Assembly (NCBI GenBank): GCA_008704415.1
Contig: VXIS01000032.1
Location: 186,001 to 250,000, forward strand
Reading direction: 5' to 3'
Length of the DNA stretch: 64,000 nucleotides
DNA from: Sphaerosporella brunnea
Taxonomy: Eukaryota; Ascomycota; Pezizomycetes; Pezizales; Pyronemataceae
The notes below the pieces were generated by a model. That model made no database searches, had not been told where the DNA came from, and was given only the letters and a program-made list of their open reading frames with translations. Both the position numbers and the translations under genes were made by a program. How positions within the stretch are numbered: position 1 is the stretch's first letter; each line of letters opens with the position of its first letter. Below are positions 34,919 to 46,820 of this stretch, piece after piece.

Positions 34919-35979
34919 ATGTTCTTGACTGGGGAGGCCACGGGGGCTTCGTGTGGACGACATGGGGCTGATTGATTGTTTGGATTCCGTTATTGTTTTA
35001 CCAATATATTTTGATTGTTGTTGCGTTGTTATGGAGGGGTGGAAACTGAATTTTGGCCGGAATACGTGCTGCCGCTGAGTGATAGACTATGATCACAATA
35101 TCACTTCAATCCTCAATGCAGATGTCTGCGTCCCCATATATACCCGTCCCTTTACTTCCCCTGTGGATCCGTTGCAGTAGCTGCGCACCTCCATCTCCGT
35201 ACTCCCATCCCCACTTGAGCTATTATCTACCTATGGAAATTTTCAGAGTGCGATATAGTTAGGCCCCAAGGTGACGTCCCGACGATTGCGAAGAAATTGT
35301 GTGATGAGCGCTGAGGTTAAGAAGCAGCTGTCCTTGTATTACCTAACTCGATGAGTGTGCCAGATCGCGCTCTGCCATATTTTTTATTTTTATACACTTT
35401 GAACCCTAATTAAGTGGTTATCTAGAGAATGCCTACCTCGATCTCTATACAGACGGGCCAGGCCGCGATCATTATATCACGTTTTCTGGGTGGGCTACAT
35501 AACTATAAAATTGAGGGCTATACCCCGCAGTGGTCGAAGTGCCCGAATACATGTACAGCAACGCTAACAGTCTTAGCTATATTATGAATTGTCCATTGGC
35601 CCATCACGCTCATTATATAGATCTCGTGTCATATCATTTAGTGTCATGGTATGTTGTACTTGGGCACTTTCGGACACTGCGGGAGATAATATAATTGGCG
35701 GAGGGTGTACCAATATGGAGGTTGTGGACAAAAAATATACAAATGTGCACTGCCATGGTGTCTTGCCGTTGTGTGGTTAAGCTTACGTCGAGTGCCCACA
35801 TGTGAAAAGCGGCACGTGATGCCCGTCGCCGCCTCGGCTGTTTTCGGAGAGCTCCAAACAGCACAGTGCACACGTACAGCAACATCAACCTCATCCTCTT
35901 CACGCACACTCTCCACCCCCTTCCTCACCAAAGTGTCATTCTTTTTTTTCTTGCCATCCTGTTCATGTAGATAGAATAG
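34919..35979. other. Intergenic, noisy left-arm copy
   Basis: Contains the MITE at 35,523-35,683 and the promoter of the acyl-CoA-binding protein. The mirror is 48,432-49,467. The arms differ by frequent small indels; nothing coding is supported. Confidence 0.45.
35523..35683. mobile_element. MITE, family C, noisy copy
   Basis: Mirror of the cleaner element at 48,729-48,880. Inverted ends CCCGCAGTG… and …CACTGCGGG are present, with extra bases inside. Confidence 0.6.
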
Positions 35980-37040
35980 ATGTCTGATTCCGTCGGGTGT
36001 CACCATCCCCCCTCACCCCTGATCCTGTCTCCACGCATTGATCGATTACCTAGAAAACCGAGAGCTAACGATCTTTCCCTCTCCCTGGAGCTAGTATAGA
36101 TGTTTTTTGCACATGCCCTCCAGACGTGCGTATAGATACAGCGCAACTAGGGCCTCCGCGCGTTTCGCTCGCCGCCCGCTGGCCCGCCTAGACCTCTATG
36201 GACTCTCAATGCAACGCTATGTGTATCAGCTGATCCTCTCCTCCTTCCCGAGAGGAGAGCTGCTGTTGCTAACAGTAAGGCGAAAAACATAAACAGAGGG
36301 TGATAGTAGCCAGCGTGATGACGCGACCTGCACACTCCCCACGCGGGGACACCGCACGACCTGCCGAAGCGCAACGGCCGAAGTCGAAAAATGGAGGCGT
36401 GGCCACGCCGACCAGGCGGGGCTCCTCGAGACGGAGCGAAATGCTGGCGGTACATCAATACTTTGATCGAGACGATGCATCGGTACGCGAGTGCTCGCCG
36501 GAGCGCGCGAGTTGGTGGCGGTAACTGGAGTTCGTGGTGGGATCAGATCAGAAGTAACTGTGTTCCTAGCACACACGTCGCCATAATCATCAGATGAGGA
36601 CGAAGAATACGGAGATGGGTTTGGGGTTGGCATACATCAGTCCTGCGCGTATGGAGAAAGGAGGTGAAACGTCTGCAATGGAGCAGCAGCAGCTGCAGCA
36701 GCAGCACGCAGGGAAGCTGCGTGGAGAGGGAGAGTCGAGAGGCGCTGTCGAAAATGACGACGGATGTCGCGGCTCTGAGGAACAGTTGGGCAGAGGAGAC
36801 GTGCGGAAACGGAGGCGCAGCTAGATCTCATGGATGAGTTTGGGTCTGGGTCGCGTGGTGCGTTTTGGGCTGTGGCGAGGCATCTGGTCATTGGCGAGGC
36901 GATATATTTTGGCGTTGTGGTCATGCTTTGGATGCGTAGGCGACAGGAGGGCCCAGAGGCCACTGAGATTGTAAATGCGTTTTGTAAAAGAAGGTTACCG
37001 CGAATGGGCTGGGGAGAGAGAAAGACGGTCCACGTAATAG
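35980..37040 (+). pseudogene. Damaged copy of Atg37-like acyl-CoA-binding protein gene
   Basis: Counterpart of 48,431-47,406. Start, both introns and the C-terminal region can be followed by alignment, but indels and substitutions break the frame many times (for example the segment coding KIPRTGSARPP in the right arm is scrambled near 36,130). At one site this arm is better: near 36,109-36,118 it has GCACATGCC where the right arm has two extra bases. Both copies thus carry errors. Confidence 0.7.
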
Positions 37041-37630
37041 AGGGCACGTAAATGGTTTTATGACAGGTTTTGGGACATGTGACGTGCTTTAGACTGACGC
37101 GGCCGTGTAATAAGTATCTTCGGTGTGATTTTCCCATCACCTATACTACTTCTTCCCAGGAGGACATTTTAGACGAGCACATGATATATTTTATAACGCT
37201 CTGAGAGTGGTGTGGCATCAAGTTTTTGTGGGATGGTCCACACATATGTGAAGTTCGAGGTCAAAGGTTCGAGTCGAGTCTCTGCGCACGAAGGAAATCA
37301 AGCGCTCTCTCAACTTCCTCTATTCTGGACAGCAGGCATCGCCACCTTGGTGCTGCCTACTGGGGTGATATTCTGTGACTCATCATCTCCAGTACTAATT
37401 GGTTTGCAAAAACACTTGTATGTAACTACTCAGAGTGTTTCTCTATCTTGCAGCCGGTGTAAAACGTTTCATCGAATAGAATCGCTCCTCAAATGCTCGT
37501 TGCTCATCGTTTGAGGATCAGCACAGGGTGAGGTTTTAGCGGGATGAGGATCTCTTAGCTCAGTGGAGAAGCTCCACGCCACCAAGTTCTCCACCTCATC
37601 CACCTCCCCCGACGACATCAATCACGAAAT
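37041..37630. other. Spacer between the ACBP and F-box gene copies
   Basis: No coding region seen. An A-box-like TTAGCTCAGTGG near 37,556 has no matching B box, so no tRNA is called. The mirror is 46,821-47,405. Confidence 0.45.
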
Positions 37631-39335
37631 ATGGAGACCCGAGCCGCAAACAGCGAAGCGCTGCTCCAGCAACTCAGTATCACACACGAGCCCTGCCCTC
37701 GAAACGTCTGCTGCAAGCCCACCGTGATGGTGGAACAGCACCAAAGACCTCCGGTAGCTGCAGCGCCAGCTCCGAACTTCTCGGTCGCGAAAAAAGTACT
37801 TTCTGAGCGTTCCATATCACATTCTCCTCGAGGATTATCTCTTATTTTACAAGCGTCCGTAGCGCAACTTTCTTCGTCATGCTGGCCCGACAGCGCGTAT
37901 CTTCTCCGACTCGCCACCATGTGTTAGAAGTTTTTACGAGCCCGCAATCTCGGCGCTCTACAGAATCCGCCCACAGAACCTGCAGTACGAGCGCACCAAT
38001 TACGATTGCTCTGAGCAGAGGCCGGAATTGGGCGCCAAGATTAAGGTTTGTTTTTCGAGGTTGATCCGCTCCTACGGTTGACGACGTCCGACATGGCCAC
38101 TTTGATGTTGCGGAGTTTGTCAGGAAGTGCACGATCTTAAAGAGCTGTGGTTCGCCCGCTATGTGGACCTGCCACCTTACAGATGGGTACAGCGCCGTCG
38201 TGGAGGTATCCAGACGCGCTCTTCGATGCTTGGAAGGCTAGAGAGCAATCCTGGTGGTGGCGCTGCCGCGCAAGATCCTATACGGCTGCAGAGCTGCGCT
38301 GGAACGGCCTTTTCACGGGCGGTTATGAAACCGGAAGATATAACCAGAATTTATCTTCGGAAGCATTTCAGAGCTTAAAAGGTTGTCGATAATCTACATG
38401 ATGGATGCCGAGGGCCATGGGCTCCCACACACTCTCACTATTGCCATCACTCGAAGAGCTCGAGCTCGAATGCTGCGACCTCGCCGCGGAAAAGCATATC
38501 CGGATTCGCCTCGACCGCAATCGAACGTGCGATTGAGAGCCCTAAGCTTCATCAACTGTTCTACCCTCGAGTCGACTGGCTATCACCACTATTGCTATCG
38601 CCCATTTGCTCGAGCTCGAGCGGTATCTGTACGCACTGTCGTTCCTGCGACCTCTCATTCTCCCAGCATTCTTCAATACCCACAGCTACGATCTCTCAGT
38701 TTGATGGCAGATATTTTGCCAGTATCGGGTCCCACAACGACGCAAAACCTACCTACTCCACCCCTGCACCATTATCTGCAGTGCCCGTATGGCCATCATC
38801 CCTCATTTCCCTCAAGCTCCTAACCTCCGGAAATGGAGCGCCGCTGAAGTAGAGGCGTTCTGGATAGCTTATCTCGGCAGCTCCCGATCTGCCTCGCATG
38901 CGGGAGCTCTCGTTGCATTGCATACTCGATGACCTGGATGGAGAGAACGTGCGAGAGTCCGTGATAAGTATGAACTTTGCTCCTGCATGCTTTCGTGAGA
39001 CCTTCCAGTACCCGCTGCCACCGCCCTACCACAGACCAGCGCGAAGAGTAAGCGCGAGACTCACAATCCCGCCGCCGTCAGATTTGTATTTGAAGAGGAA
39101 AATCAGACGTATCGTGGGCTTTGTGAGCGGATAGAGTCGATATCAAGATGGACAAACGCCAGGCGACGAAATGCATTTTGACGAAGAGGATTTCGTGCAG
39201 TGGGCCTGTGTTGCTCGAACTACTCGCGGCCGAAGGGGAGGTAGAGGACGGGACGAGGCCGGTAGTCATGCGGGACGAAAATCGTGGATCAGCAGCAGCG
39301 ATGAAGAGGCGGAGGATGAGGACTAATGTCGATAA
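37631..39335 (+). pseudogene. Damaged copy of F-box/LRR protein gene
   Basis: Counterpart of the intact 572-codon frame at 46,820-45,102. The start (METRAA) and acidic tail are recognisable, but the frame shifts about every 100-200 nt. Indels and mixed substitutions dominate. If read error is the cause, this copy does not exist as a pseudogene in the organism. Confidence 0.75.
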
Positions 39336-41356
39336 TTCTTTTTTGGCTTCTGTTGGGTCACAGATTTTAGCTCGTGTTGATGGATAGTCAGTAGTATGAC
39401 ACCTACTCCTGGTAGGGCTCGGGGCTCGTCCTGAGAGGACATGGTGGGTCGGGCAAAGCGCGTTCCGAAATCCATGGTTCCTGATCGCATCATACCTCGT
39501 GATGTCTGCTCTGTCTTTCTTAATATGGAAGATGTTTGCCCATCTCCGCGGAGGTGGGGTTTTGGGCGGCTGGGATTAGCCACCAGTACCGGTTGGGACA
39601 CTGAAAGAGATGAGATGGCTCAGAGGGATGAACTTATATTAACTGATTTGAAGACGCAAATTTAAACAAAGTGTGTATAAATCGTGCCCTATAATGTTGA
39701 GGAAGCTCACCAGGTGCCACTCGCACTTTTTAAGTCTCCGAAGAAGATACCAAGCTGCCTCCTTGGAAGGCTTCGAGCTGTAGGTCTGATATCCTATGCT
39801 TGGCTTTTGTATTGGAGAAGAGAGATTCACTGCCCAGCACTCGGTCCGCCAAATCTAATCTAATCTAAGCGTAAACTACCCGGCTTGGCAGATGGATGAC
39901 GTGCTTACTGAGCGTGATAAGAACAGCGGGCACGTGTTGGCTGGTGTCACGTCGTGATCTCCTCGTGTTTCCAAAGACGACAGCTAGAGTTTGTAGCACA
40001 AGAGGGCGTCTCCTCCTCGCCTCACTTCCTCCTCCTCCTCCTCTTCCTCATCTCACCTACCGCCTGCCCCTATGGTTAGTTATCGTGAAAAAAATCGGGC
40101 GATGCCACAAGTTTTCCAACTACGGCAGACCACGAACCGCTGTGTTGCAGTGCACGTGGTGCCGTAAGCAGCCAAAGAAAGGAGAACACAGCGGGAGAGC
40201 TACGACGCGAGGAAAAAAAAACTTTCGTCGAAGCAGAAACCCGGTGTTCTGTTACGTAAAGTAGTTTTTGCAGGCTGGTCACCAGGTTTCTGCGGGCATC
40301 GTGAACTTATTTTTGATGGGCTTTTGACAAGGCAAGGAAGGGATGATCGAGGCGAAAAAAGCAGCTCTAGCCGCCCGCAACAACGACGGGAAGTTGTTGT
40401 TCATCGTGGTCAATCGGCACGCTGCCGACGAGCAGATCATGATGTCGATGCGTATGGCCAAGAGAGGGGGCTTCTCTTTCCTTCCGAGAGCTGCTCCCTC
40501 GAGATGTTTCGAGAAGGAAAAAGAGTCCCTACATGGGACACATGTACCACACATGCACAGGACTTGACATCATCTGTTGCTGCTGCTGCGGCGTTTGCAC
40601 TCCTCCTTGTGGATCTGAGATCCATCATCTCAGTTGGGTAACTTGGGTTCACCTTCCAGTCTAGCTCCAGGCACGCCCGCACCACCACTGCCCGCAGCAA
40701 GTAAACCGCGTGCGACGGCCCACGGGTTGGTGGGGGAATTCGAAAAGTGGGGACTTGCACGTAGAAGTCAGAGAACACCGCCCCGCTCATGGCGCCCGGA
40801 CCAGCAAAGCCGCAAACGCAGGAGGACGGGCTTCCGACTTCCAACTTCCAAGGGATAATTAAGAAACCTCCCCCCCCACAGAAAAAAAAATAACCCCACT
40901 ATGTGCTGGAAGGCATCATCGCAGCGTTGATTCTGGGAAAAACATCGACATACAGCTCGGTTCCTCACCGCAATATTACCGGTTGCCTATCATAGCATCA
41001 TTCATTGGTGGTTACACACTCAGGACGTTCGAATTCTTCGCCTGCTAATACGAGCTTTTGGCTCTTTCTGGGGTAGTAGCCCCCCAAGCCCCGGAGAGAG
41101 CTAATTAAGAGCGCATCGCATTTTCTGGGGACGTTTACACTAGTATTCGGAGTTCCCTTTTGCTCTGTTTATCTTTCCCCGCCGTCCCTCACCTCACCTA
41201 TCTGCACCGCACCTGATCTCCGGCCCGCCACGGCGTCTTCCCGCCTCGGTTGCTCCTTCCTGCTTGCACTGGCCAAAACGCCGTAAGAAAGGGGAAAACT
41301 CGCATTCAGCAACAGATCTAGAAGAAAGGCCATTCATTCCAAACCAGCTCCTGCAT

Positions 41357-41415
41357 ACATACATACATATACATACATACATACATACATACATACATAC
41401 ATACATACATACATA
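41357..41415 (+). repeat. (CATA)n microsatellite, left arm
   Basis: About 14 tetranucleotide units with one interruption, mirrored as (GTAT)n at 43,022-43,085. The long Tyr/Met/Cys or His/Thr/Tyr/Ile frames across it are artefacts of the repeat. Confidence 0.9.
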
Positions 41416-42209
41416 CAGGTACATCGTCCCGTGCTGCGCGGACAGCTCTTATCGACCTCGAAACTGGGACTTATCGGACTAGAGTAAGGCACCAACCACT
41501 ATCTCCTCCTCCTCCCAGCTTTATTTTTTTTTACCCCTTCGGTTCCTCTACTATATCTCACCCCCGCATTCGGGCTCGAAAACAGCCGCCACAGCCTGCC
41601 TCAAGGACTTGCATTGCAGTCAGATCCTTGGAGCAGCCGAGGTCGCGTGGTTCTGTGTTGCGGTTGTTTCCAATGAAATCCGCCCGTGATGCGGGGTTTG
41701 TTTGTGCCTGGGACTTCGCGATCTTCGATCTGCTTTTGTTTGGCGGCACTTGTTTGCTTTGCCCGATCTGCCCTCACTCCAATAATCTGCTTCCCCATCC
41801 ATCCCGCTTATCTTCCGTGGACCAATTGGAAACATTGGCATCATCCCGAAATTGTTTCGAACGTTTCTTATGGTTCCCCTGGCAGCTGTTTCCGTTTTGT
41901 GCATGCTTTGTTTTCCTTGCGTGCTGTTGGATCCAGACAGAAGTCCTGCACGGGACATATCGATGTCTGCCCCATGCAGCGCATCGAATCTATCCGTATC
42001 ACATCTTATCACCCATCATCATCTCATTACCAAAGATAGCATAGTGTTTCTTTCTTATCTGCACAACTTCCTTAATTTTTTGCTTCTTTCGTCGGCGTTT
42101 CTCCGAAACGGTCCGCAGCAGTTGCGGTATATCTATCTCTCTGCTGCGGGGCGGGGAGGGGGGGGATGTTTCAAGACGGGGAAGCTACGATGAAGATCTG
42201 ATGCCTCCA

Positions 42210-42226
42210 GACCCAGACATGAGGTA
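42210..42226. other. Unpaired centre (spacer) of the giant palindrome
   Basis: Seventeen bases (GACCCAGACATGAGGTA) separate ATGCCTCCA (42,201-42,209) from its reverse complement TGGAGGCAT (42,227-42,235). Pairing is perfect for well over 100 bases on both sides. A centre this small is expected from a fold-back template switch, from a hairpin-capped molecule sequenced through both strands, or from a fold-back inversion. Confidence 0.95.
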
Positions 42227-43021
42227 TGGAGGCATCAGATCTTCATCGTAGCTTCCCCGTCTTGAAACATCCCCCCCCTCCCCGCCCCGCAGCAGAGAGA
42301 TAGATATACCGCAACTGCTGCGGACCGTTTCGGAGAAACGCCGACGAAAGAAGCAAAAAATTAAGGAAGTTGTGCAGATAAGAAAGAAACACTATGCTAT
42401 CTTTGGTAATGAGATGATGATGGGTGATAAGATGTGATACGGATAGATTCGATGCGCTGCATGGGGCAGACATCGATATGTCCCGTGCAGGACTTCTGTC
42501 TGGATCCAACAGCACGCAAGGAAAACAAAGCATGCACAAAACGGAAACAGCTGCCAAGGGGAACCATAAGAAACGTTCGAAACAATTTCGGGATGATGCC
42601 AATGTTTCCAATTGGTCCACGGAAGATAAGCGGGATGGATGGGGAAGCAGATTATTGGAGTGAGGGCAGATCGGGCAAAAGCAAACAAGTGCCGCCAAAC
42701 AAAAGCAGATCGAAGATCGCGAAGTCCCAGGCACAAACAAACCCCGCATCACGGGCGGATTTCATTGGAAACAACCGCAACACAGAACCACGCGACCTCG
42801 GCTGCTCCAAGGATCTGACTGCAATGCAAGTCCTTGAGGCAGGCTGTGGCGGCTGTTTTCGAGCCCGAATGCGGGGGTGAGATATAGTAGAGGAACCGAA
42901 GGGGTAAAAAAAAAATAAAGCTGGGAGGAGGAGGAGATAGTGGTTGGTGCCTTACTCTAGTCCGATAAGTCCCAGTTTCGAGGTCGATAAGAGCTGTCCG
43001 CGCAGCACGGGACGATGTACC

Positions 43022-43085
43022 TGTATGTATGTATGTATGTATGTATGTATGTATGTATGTATGTATGTATATGTATGTATGTATG
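43022..43085 (+). repeat. (GTAT)n microsatellite, right arm
   Basis: Mirror of 41,357-41,415, similar in length, with the same interruption. Confidence 0.9.
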
Positions 43086-45101
43086 CAGGAGCTGGTTTGG
43101 AATGAATGGCCTTTCTTCTAGATCTGTTGCTGAATGCGAGTTTTCCCCTTTCTTACGGCGTTTTGGCCAGTGCAAGCAGGAAGGAGCAACCGAGGCGGGA
43201 AGACGCCGTGGCGGGCCGGAGATCAGGTGCGGTGCAGATAGGTGAGGTGAGGGACGGCGGGGAAAGATAAACAGAGCAAAAGGGAACTCCGAATACTAGT
43301 GTAAACGTCCCCAGAAAATGCGATGCGCTCTTAATTAGCTCTCTCCGGGGCTTGGGGGGCTACTACCCCAGAAAGAGCCAAAAGCTCGTATTAGCAGGCG
43401 AAGAATTCGAACGTCCTGAGTGTGTAACCCACCAATGAATGATGCTATGATAGGCAACCGGTAATATTGCGGTGAGGAACCGAGCTGTATGTCGATGTTT
43501 TTCCCAGAATCAACGCTGCGATGATGCCTTCCAGCACATAGTGGGGTTATTTTTTTTTCTGTGGGGGGGGAGGTTTCTTAATTATCCCTTGGAAGTTGGA
43601 AGTCGGAAGCCCGTCCTCCTGCGTTTGCGGCTTTGCTGGTCCGGGCGCCATGAGCGGGGGCGGTGTTCTCTGACTTCTACGTGCAAGTCCCCACTTTTCG
43701 AATTCCCCCACCAACCCGTGGGCCGTCGCACGCGGTTTACTTGCTGCGGGCAGTGGTGGTGCGGGCGTGCCTGGAGCTAGACTGGAAGGTGAACCCAAGT
43801 TACCCAACTGAGATGATGGATCTCAGATCCACAAGGAGGAGTGCAAACGCCGCAGCAGCAGCAACAGATGATGTCAAGTCCTGTGCATGTGTGGTACATG
43901 TGTCCCATGTAGGGACTCTTTTTCCTTCTCGAAACATCTCGAGGGAGCAGCTCTCGGAAGGAAAGAGAAGCCCCCTCTCTTGGCCATACGCATCGACATC
44001 ATGATCTGCTCGTCGGCAGCGTGCCGATTGACCACGATGAACAACAACTTCCCGTCGTTGTTGCGGGCGGCTAGAGCTGCTTTTTTCGCCTCGATCATCC
44101 CTTCCTTGCCTTGTCAAAAGCCCATCAAAAATAAGTTCACGATGCCGCAGAAACCTGGTGACCAGCCTGCAAAAACTACTTTACGTAACAGAACACCGGG
44201 TTTCTGCTTCGACGAAAGTTTTTTTTTCCTCGCGTCGTAGCTCTCCCGCTGTGTTCTCCTTTCTTTGGCTGCTTACGGCACCACGTGCACTGCAACACAG
44301 CGGTTCGTGGTCTGCCGTAGTTGGAAAACTTGTGGCATCGCCCGATTTTTTTCACGATAACTAACCATAGGGGCAGGCGGTAGGTGAGATGAGGAAGAGG
44401 AGGAGGAGGAGGAAGTGAGGCGAGGAGGAGACGCCTCTTGTGCTACAACTCTAGCTGTCGTCTTTGGAAACACGAGGAGATCACGACGTGACACCAGCCA
44501 ACACGTGCCCGCTGTTCTTATCACGCTCAGTAAGCACGTCATCCATCTGCCAAGCCGGGTAGTTTACGCTTAGATTAGATTAGATTTGGCGGACCGAGTG
44601 CTGGGCAGTGAATCTCTCTTCTCCAATACAAAAGCCAAGCATAGGATATCAGACCTACAGCTCGAAGCCTTCCAAGGAGGCAGCTTGGTATCTTCTTCGG
44701 AGACTTAAAAAGTGCGAGTGGCACCTGGTGAGCTTCCTCAACATTATAGGGCACGATTTATACACACTTTGTTTAAATTTGCGTCTTCAAATCAGTTAAT
44801 ATAAGTTCATCCCTCTGAGCCATCTCATCTCTTTCAGTGTCCCAACCGGTACTGGTGGCTAATCCCAGCCGCCCAAAACCCCACCTCCGCGGAGATGGGC
44901 AAACATCTTCCATATTAAGAAAGACAGAGCAGACATCACGAGGTATGATGCGATCAGGAACCATGGATTTCGGAACGCGCTTTGCCGACCCCACCATGTC
45001 CTCTCAGACGAGCCCCGAGCCCTACCAGGAGTAGGTGTCATACTAAATGACTATCCATCAACACGAGCTAAAATCTGTGACCCAACAGAAGCCAAAAAGA
45101 A

Positions 45102-46820
45102 TTAATCGACATAGTCCTCATCCTCCGCCTCTTCATCGCTGCTGCTGATCCACGATTTTCGTCCCGCATGACTACCGCCTCGTCCCCGTCCTCTACCTCC
45201 CCTTCGGCCGCGAGTAGTTCGAGCCAACACAGGCCCACCTTGCACGAAATCCTCTTCGTCAAAATGCATTTCCGTCGGCCTGGCGTTGTCCATCTTGATA
45301 TCGACTCTATCCGGCTCACAAAAGCCACGATACGTCTGATTTTCCTCTTCAAATACATCTGACGGCGGCGGGATGTGAGTCCTCGCGCTTACTCTTCGCG
45401 CTGGTCCTGTGGTAGGGGCGGTGGCAGCGGGTACTGATGAAGGTCTCACGAAAGCATGCAGGAGCATACGTTCATACTTATCACGGACTCTCGCACGTTC
45501 TCTCCATCCAAGGTCATCGAGTATGCAATGCAACGAGAGCTCCCGCATGCGAGGCAGATCGGGAGCTGCCGAGATAAGGCTATCCAAGAACGCCTCTACT
45601 TCATCGGCGCTCCATTTCCGGAGGTTTAGGAGCTTGAGGGAAATGAGGGATGATGGCCATACGGGCACTGCAGATAATGGTAGCAGGGTGGAGTAGGTAG
45701 GTTTTGCGTCGTTGTGGGACTCGATACTGGCAAAATATCTGCCATCAAAACTGAGAGATCGTAGCTGTGGGGTATTGAAGAATGCGGGGAGAAATGAGAG
45801 GTCGCAGGAACGACAGTGCAGTACAGATAACCGCTCGAGCTTCGAGCAAATGGGCGATAGCAATAGTGGTGATAGCCAGTCGGACTCGAGGGTAGAACAG
45901 TTGATGAAGCTTAGGGCTCTCAATCGCACGTTCGATGCGGTCGAGGCGAATCCGGATATGCTTTCCGCGGCGAGGTCGCAGCATTCGAGCTCGAGCTCTT
46001 CGAGTGATGGCAATAGTGAGAGTGTGGGAGCCCATTGGCCCTCGGCATCCATCATGTAGATTATCGACAACCTTTTTAAGCTCTGAAATGACTTCCGAAG
46101 ATAAATTCTGGTTATATCTTCCGGTTCATAACCGCCCGTGAAAAGGCCGTTCCAGCGCCAGCTCTGCAGCCGTATAGGATCTTGCGCGGCAGCGCCACCA
46201 CCAGGATTGCTCTCTAAGCCTTCCAAAGCATCGAAGAGCGCGTCTGGATACCTCCACGACGGCGCTGTACCCCATCTGTAAGGTGGCAGGTCCACATAGC
46301 GGGCGACCCACAGCTCTTTAAGATTCGTGCACTTCCTGACAAACTCCGCAACATCAAAGTGGCCATGTCCGGACGTCGTCAACCGTAGGAGCGGATCAAC
46401 CTCGAAAAACAAACGCTTAATCTTGCGCCCCAATTCCGGCCTCTGCCTCAGAGCCAATCGTAATTGGTGCGCTCGTACTGCAGGTTCTGTGGGCGGATTC
46501 TGGTAGAGCGCCGAGATTGCGGGCTCGTAAAAACTTCTACACATGGTGGCGAGTCGGAGAAGATACGCGCTGTCGGGCCAGCCATGACGAAGAAAGTTGC
46601 GCTCGGACGCGTAAAGAAATATCTCGAGGAGAATGTGATATGGAAGCTCAGAAAGGTACTTTTTTCGCGACCGAGAAGTTCTGGAGCTGGCGCTGCAGCT
46701 ACCGGAGGTCTTTGGTGCTGTTTCCACCATCACGGTGGGCTTGCGCAGACGTTTCGAGGGCGGGCTCGTGTGTGATACTGATGCTGGAGCAGCTCTTCGC
46801 TTTGCGGCTCGGGTCTCCAT
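45102..46820 (-). CDS. F-box protein with leucine-rich-repeat-like region
   Basis: Probable substrate receptor of an SCF ubiquitin ligase. A single exon of 572 codons with a basic N-terminus, then the F-box at about residues 53-95 (YLSELPYHILLEIFLYASE … RLATMCRSFYEP), which would bind Skp1. LRR-like segments follow from about 160 to 440 (FVRKCTNLKELWVARY, LPSLEELELECCDL, LRALSFINCSTL, LERLSVLHCRSC, LRSLSFDGRYF, LISLKLLNLRKW). The tail is disordered, with an RGG-like stretch (RGRRGGRGRGRGG) and an acidic end. The start is supported by the intact N-terminus in the good arm. The target protein is unknown. The left-arm copy is broken by indels. Confidence 0.85.
   Translation of the reverse strand: METRAAKRRAAPASVSHTSPPSKRLRKPTVMVETAPKTSGSCSASSRTSRSRKKYLSELPYHILLEIFLYASERNFLRHGWPDSAYLLRLATMCRSFYEPAISALYQNPPTEPAVRAHQLRLALRQRPELGRKIKRLFFEVDPLLRLTTSGHGHFDVAEFVRKCTNLKELWVARYVDLPPYRWGTAPSWRYPDALFDALEGLESNPGGGAAAQDPIRLQSWRWNGLFTGGYEPEDITRIYLRKSFQSLKRLSIIYMMDAEGQWAPTLSLLPSLEELELECCDLAAESISGFASTASNVRLRALSFINCSTLESDWLSPLLLSPICSKLERLSVLHCRSCDLSFLPAFFNTPQLRSLSFDGRYFASIESHNDAKPTYSTLLPLSAVPVWPSSLISLKLLNLRKWSADEVEAFLDSLISAAPDLPRMRELSLHCILDDLGWRERARVRDKYERMLLHAFVRPSSVPAATAPTTGPARRVSARTHIPPPSDVFEEENQTYRGFCEPDRVDIKMDNARPTEMHFDEEDFVQGGPVLARTTRGRRGGRGRGRGGSHAGRKSWISSSDEEAEDEDYVD

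Larger units (their letters stand above)
20422..42209 (+). repeat. Left arm of giant palindrome (at least 21.8 kb)
   Basis: The reverse complement of this stretch reappears at 42,227-64,000. Paired positions add to 84,436 at the centre, 84,438-84,441 at 39.6-41.3 kb, 84,378 at 29-34 kb, 84,376 near 25.8 kb and 84,422 at the window edge, so net length differences are only tens of bases. The arm is near identical to its partner at 25.8-34.0 kb and 39.4-42.2 kb and divergent at 34.0-39.4 kb, where this arm is the damaged one. The true outer end is unknown because the partner leaves the window. Confidence 0.97.
39336..45101. other. Palindrome core without recognised genes
   Basis: About 2.9 kb on either side of the centre, nearly identical in both arms. 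Includes (CTC)n/(GAG)n tracts near 40,025-40,050 and the mirror, the (CATA)n microsatellite, and a C/T-rich stretch at 41,500-41,540 followed by sequence that looks like a promoter or leader pointing towards the centre. No splice-consistent protein is seen. If the centre is a false join, the start codon of a gene may have been lost beyond it. Confidence 0.45.

Noticed and set aside
37550..37600. A-box-like TTAGCTCAGTGG (also in the right arm near 46,897)
   Set aside because: No B box or cloverleaf follows within tRNA distance; probably chance.
34015..39440. RIP as the cause of divergence between the arms
   Set aside because: Indels and transversions are frequent; RIP produces only C-to-T/G-to-A transitions.
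41194..41482. Frames of YVCM and HTYI repeats
   Set aside because: Translation of the (CATA)n microsatellite.
42243..42752. 169-codon frame at the palindrome centre with a mirror in the left arm
   Set aside because: The left-arm equivalent is broken by one-base homopolymer differences and the translation has no domain; its length depends on which arm is read.
41357..43085. CRISPR-like or satellite array around the centre
   Set aside because: The only repeats are simple tetranucleotide tracts mirrored by the palindrome; no spacers.
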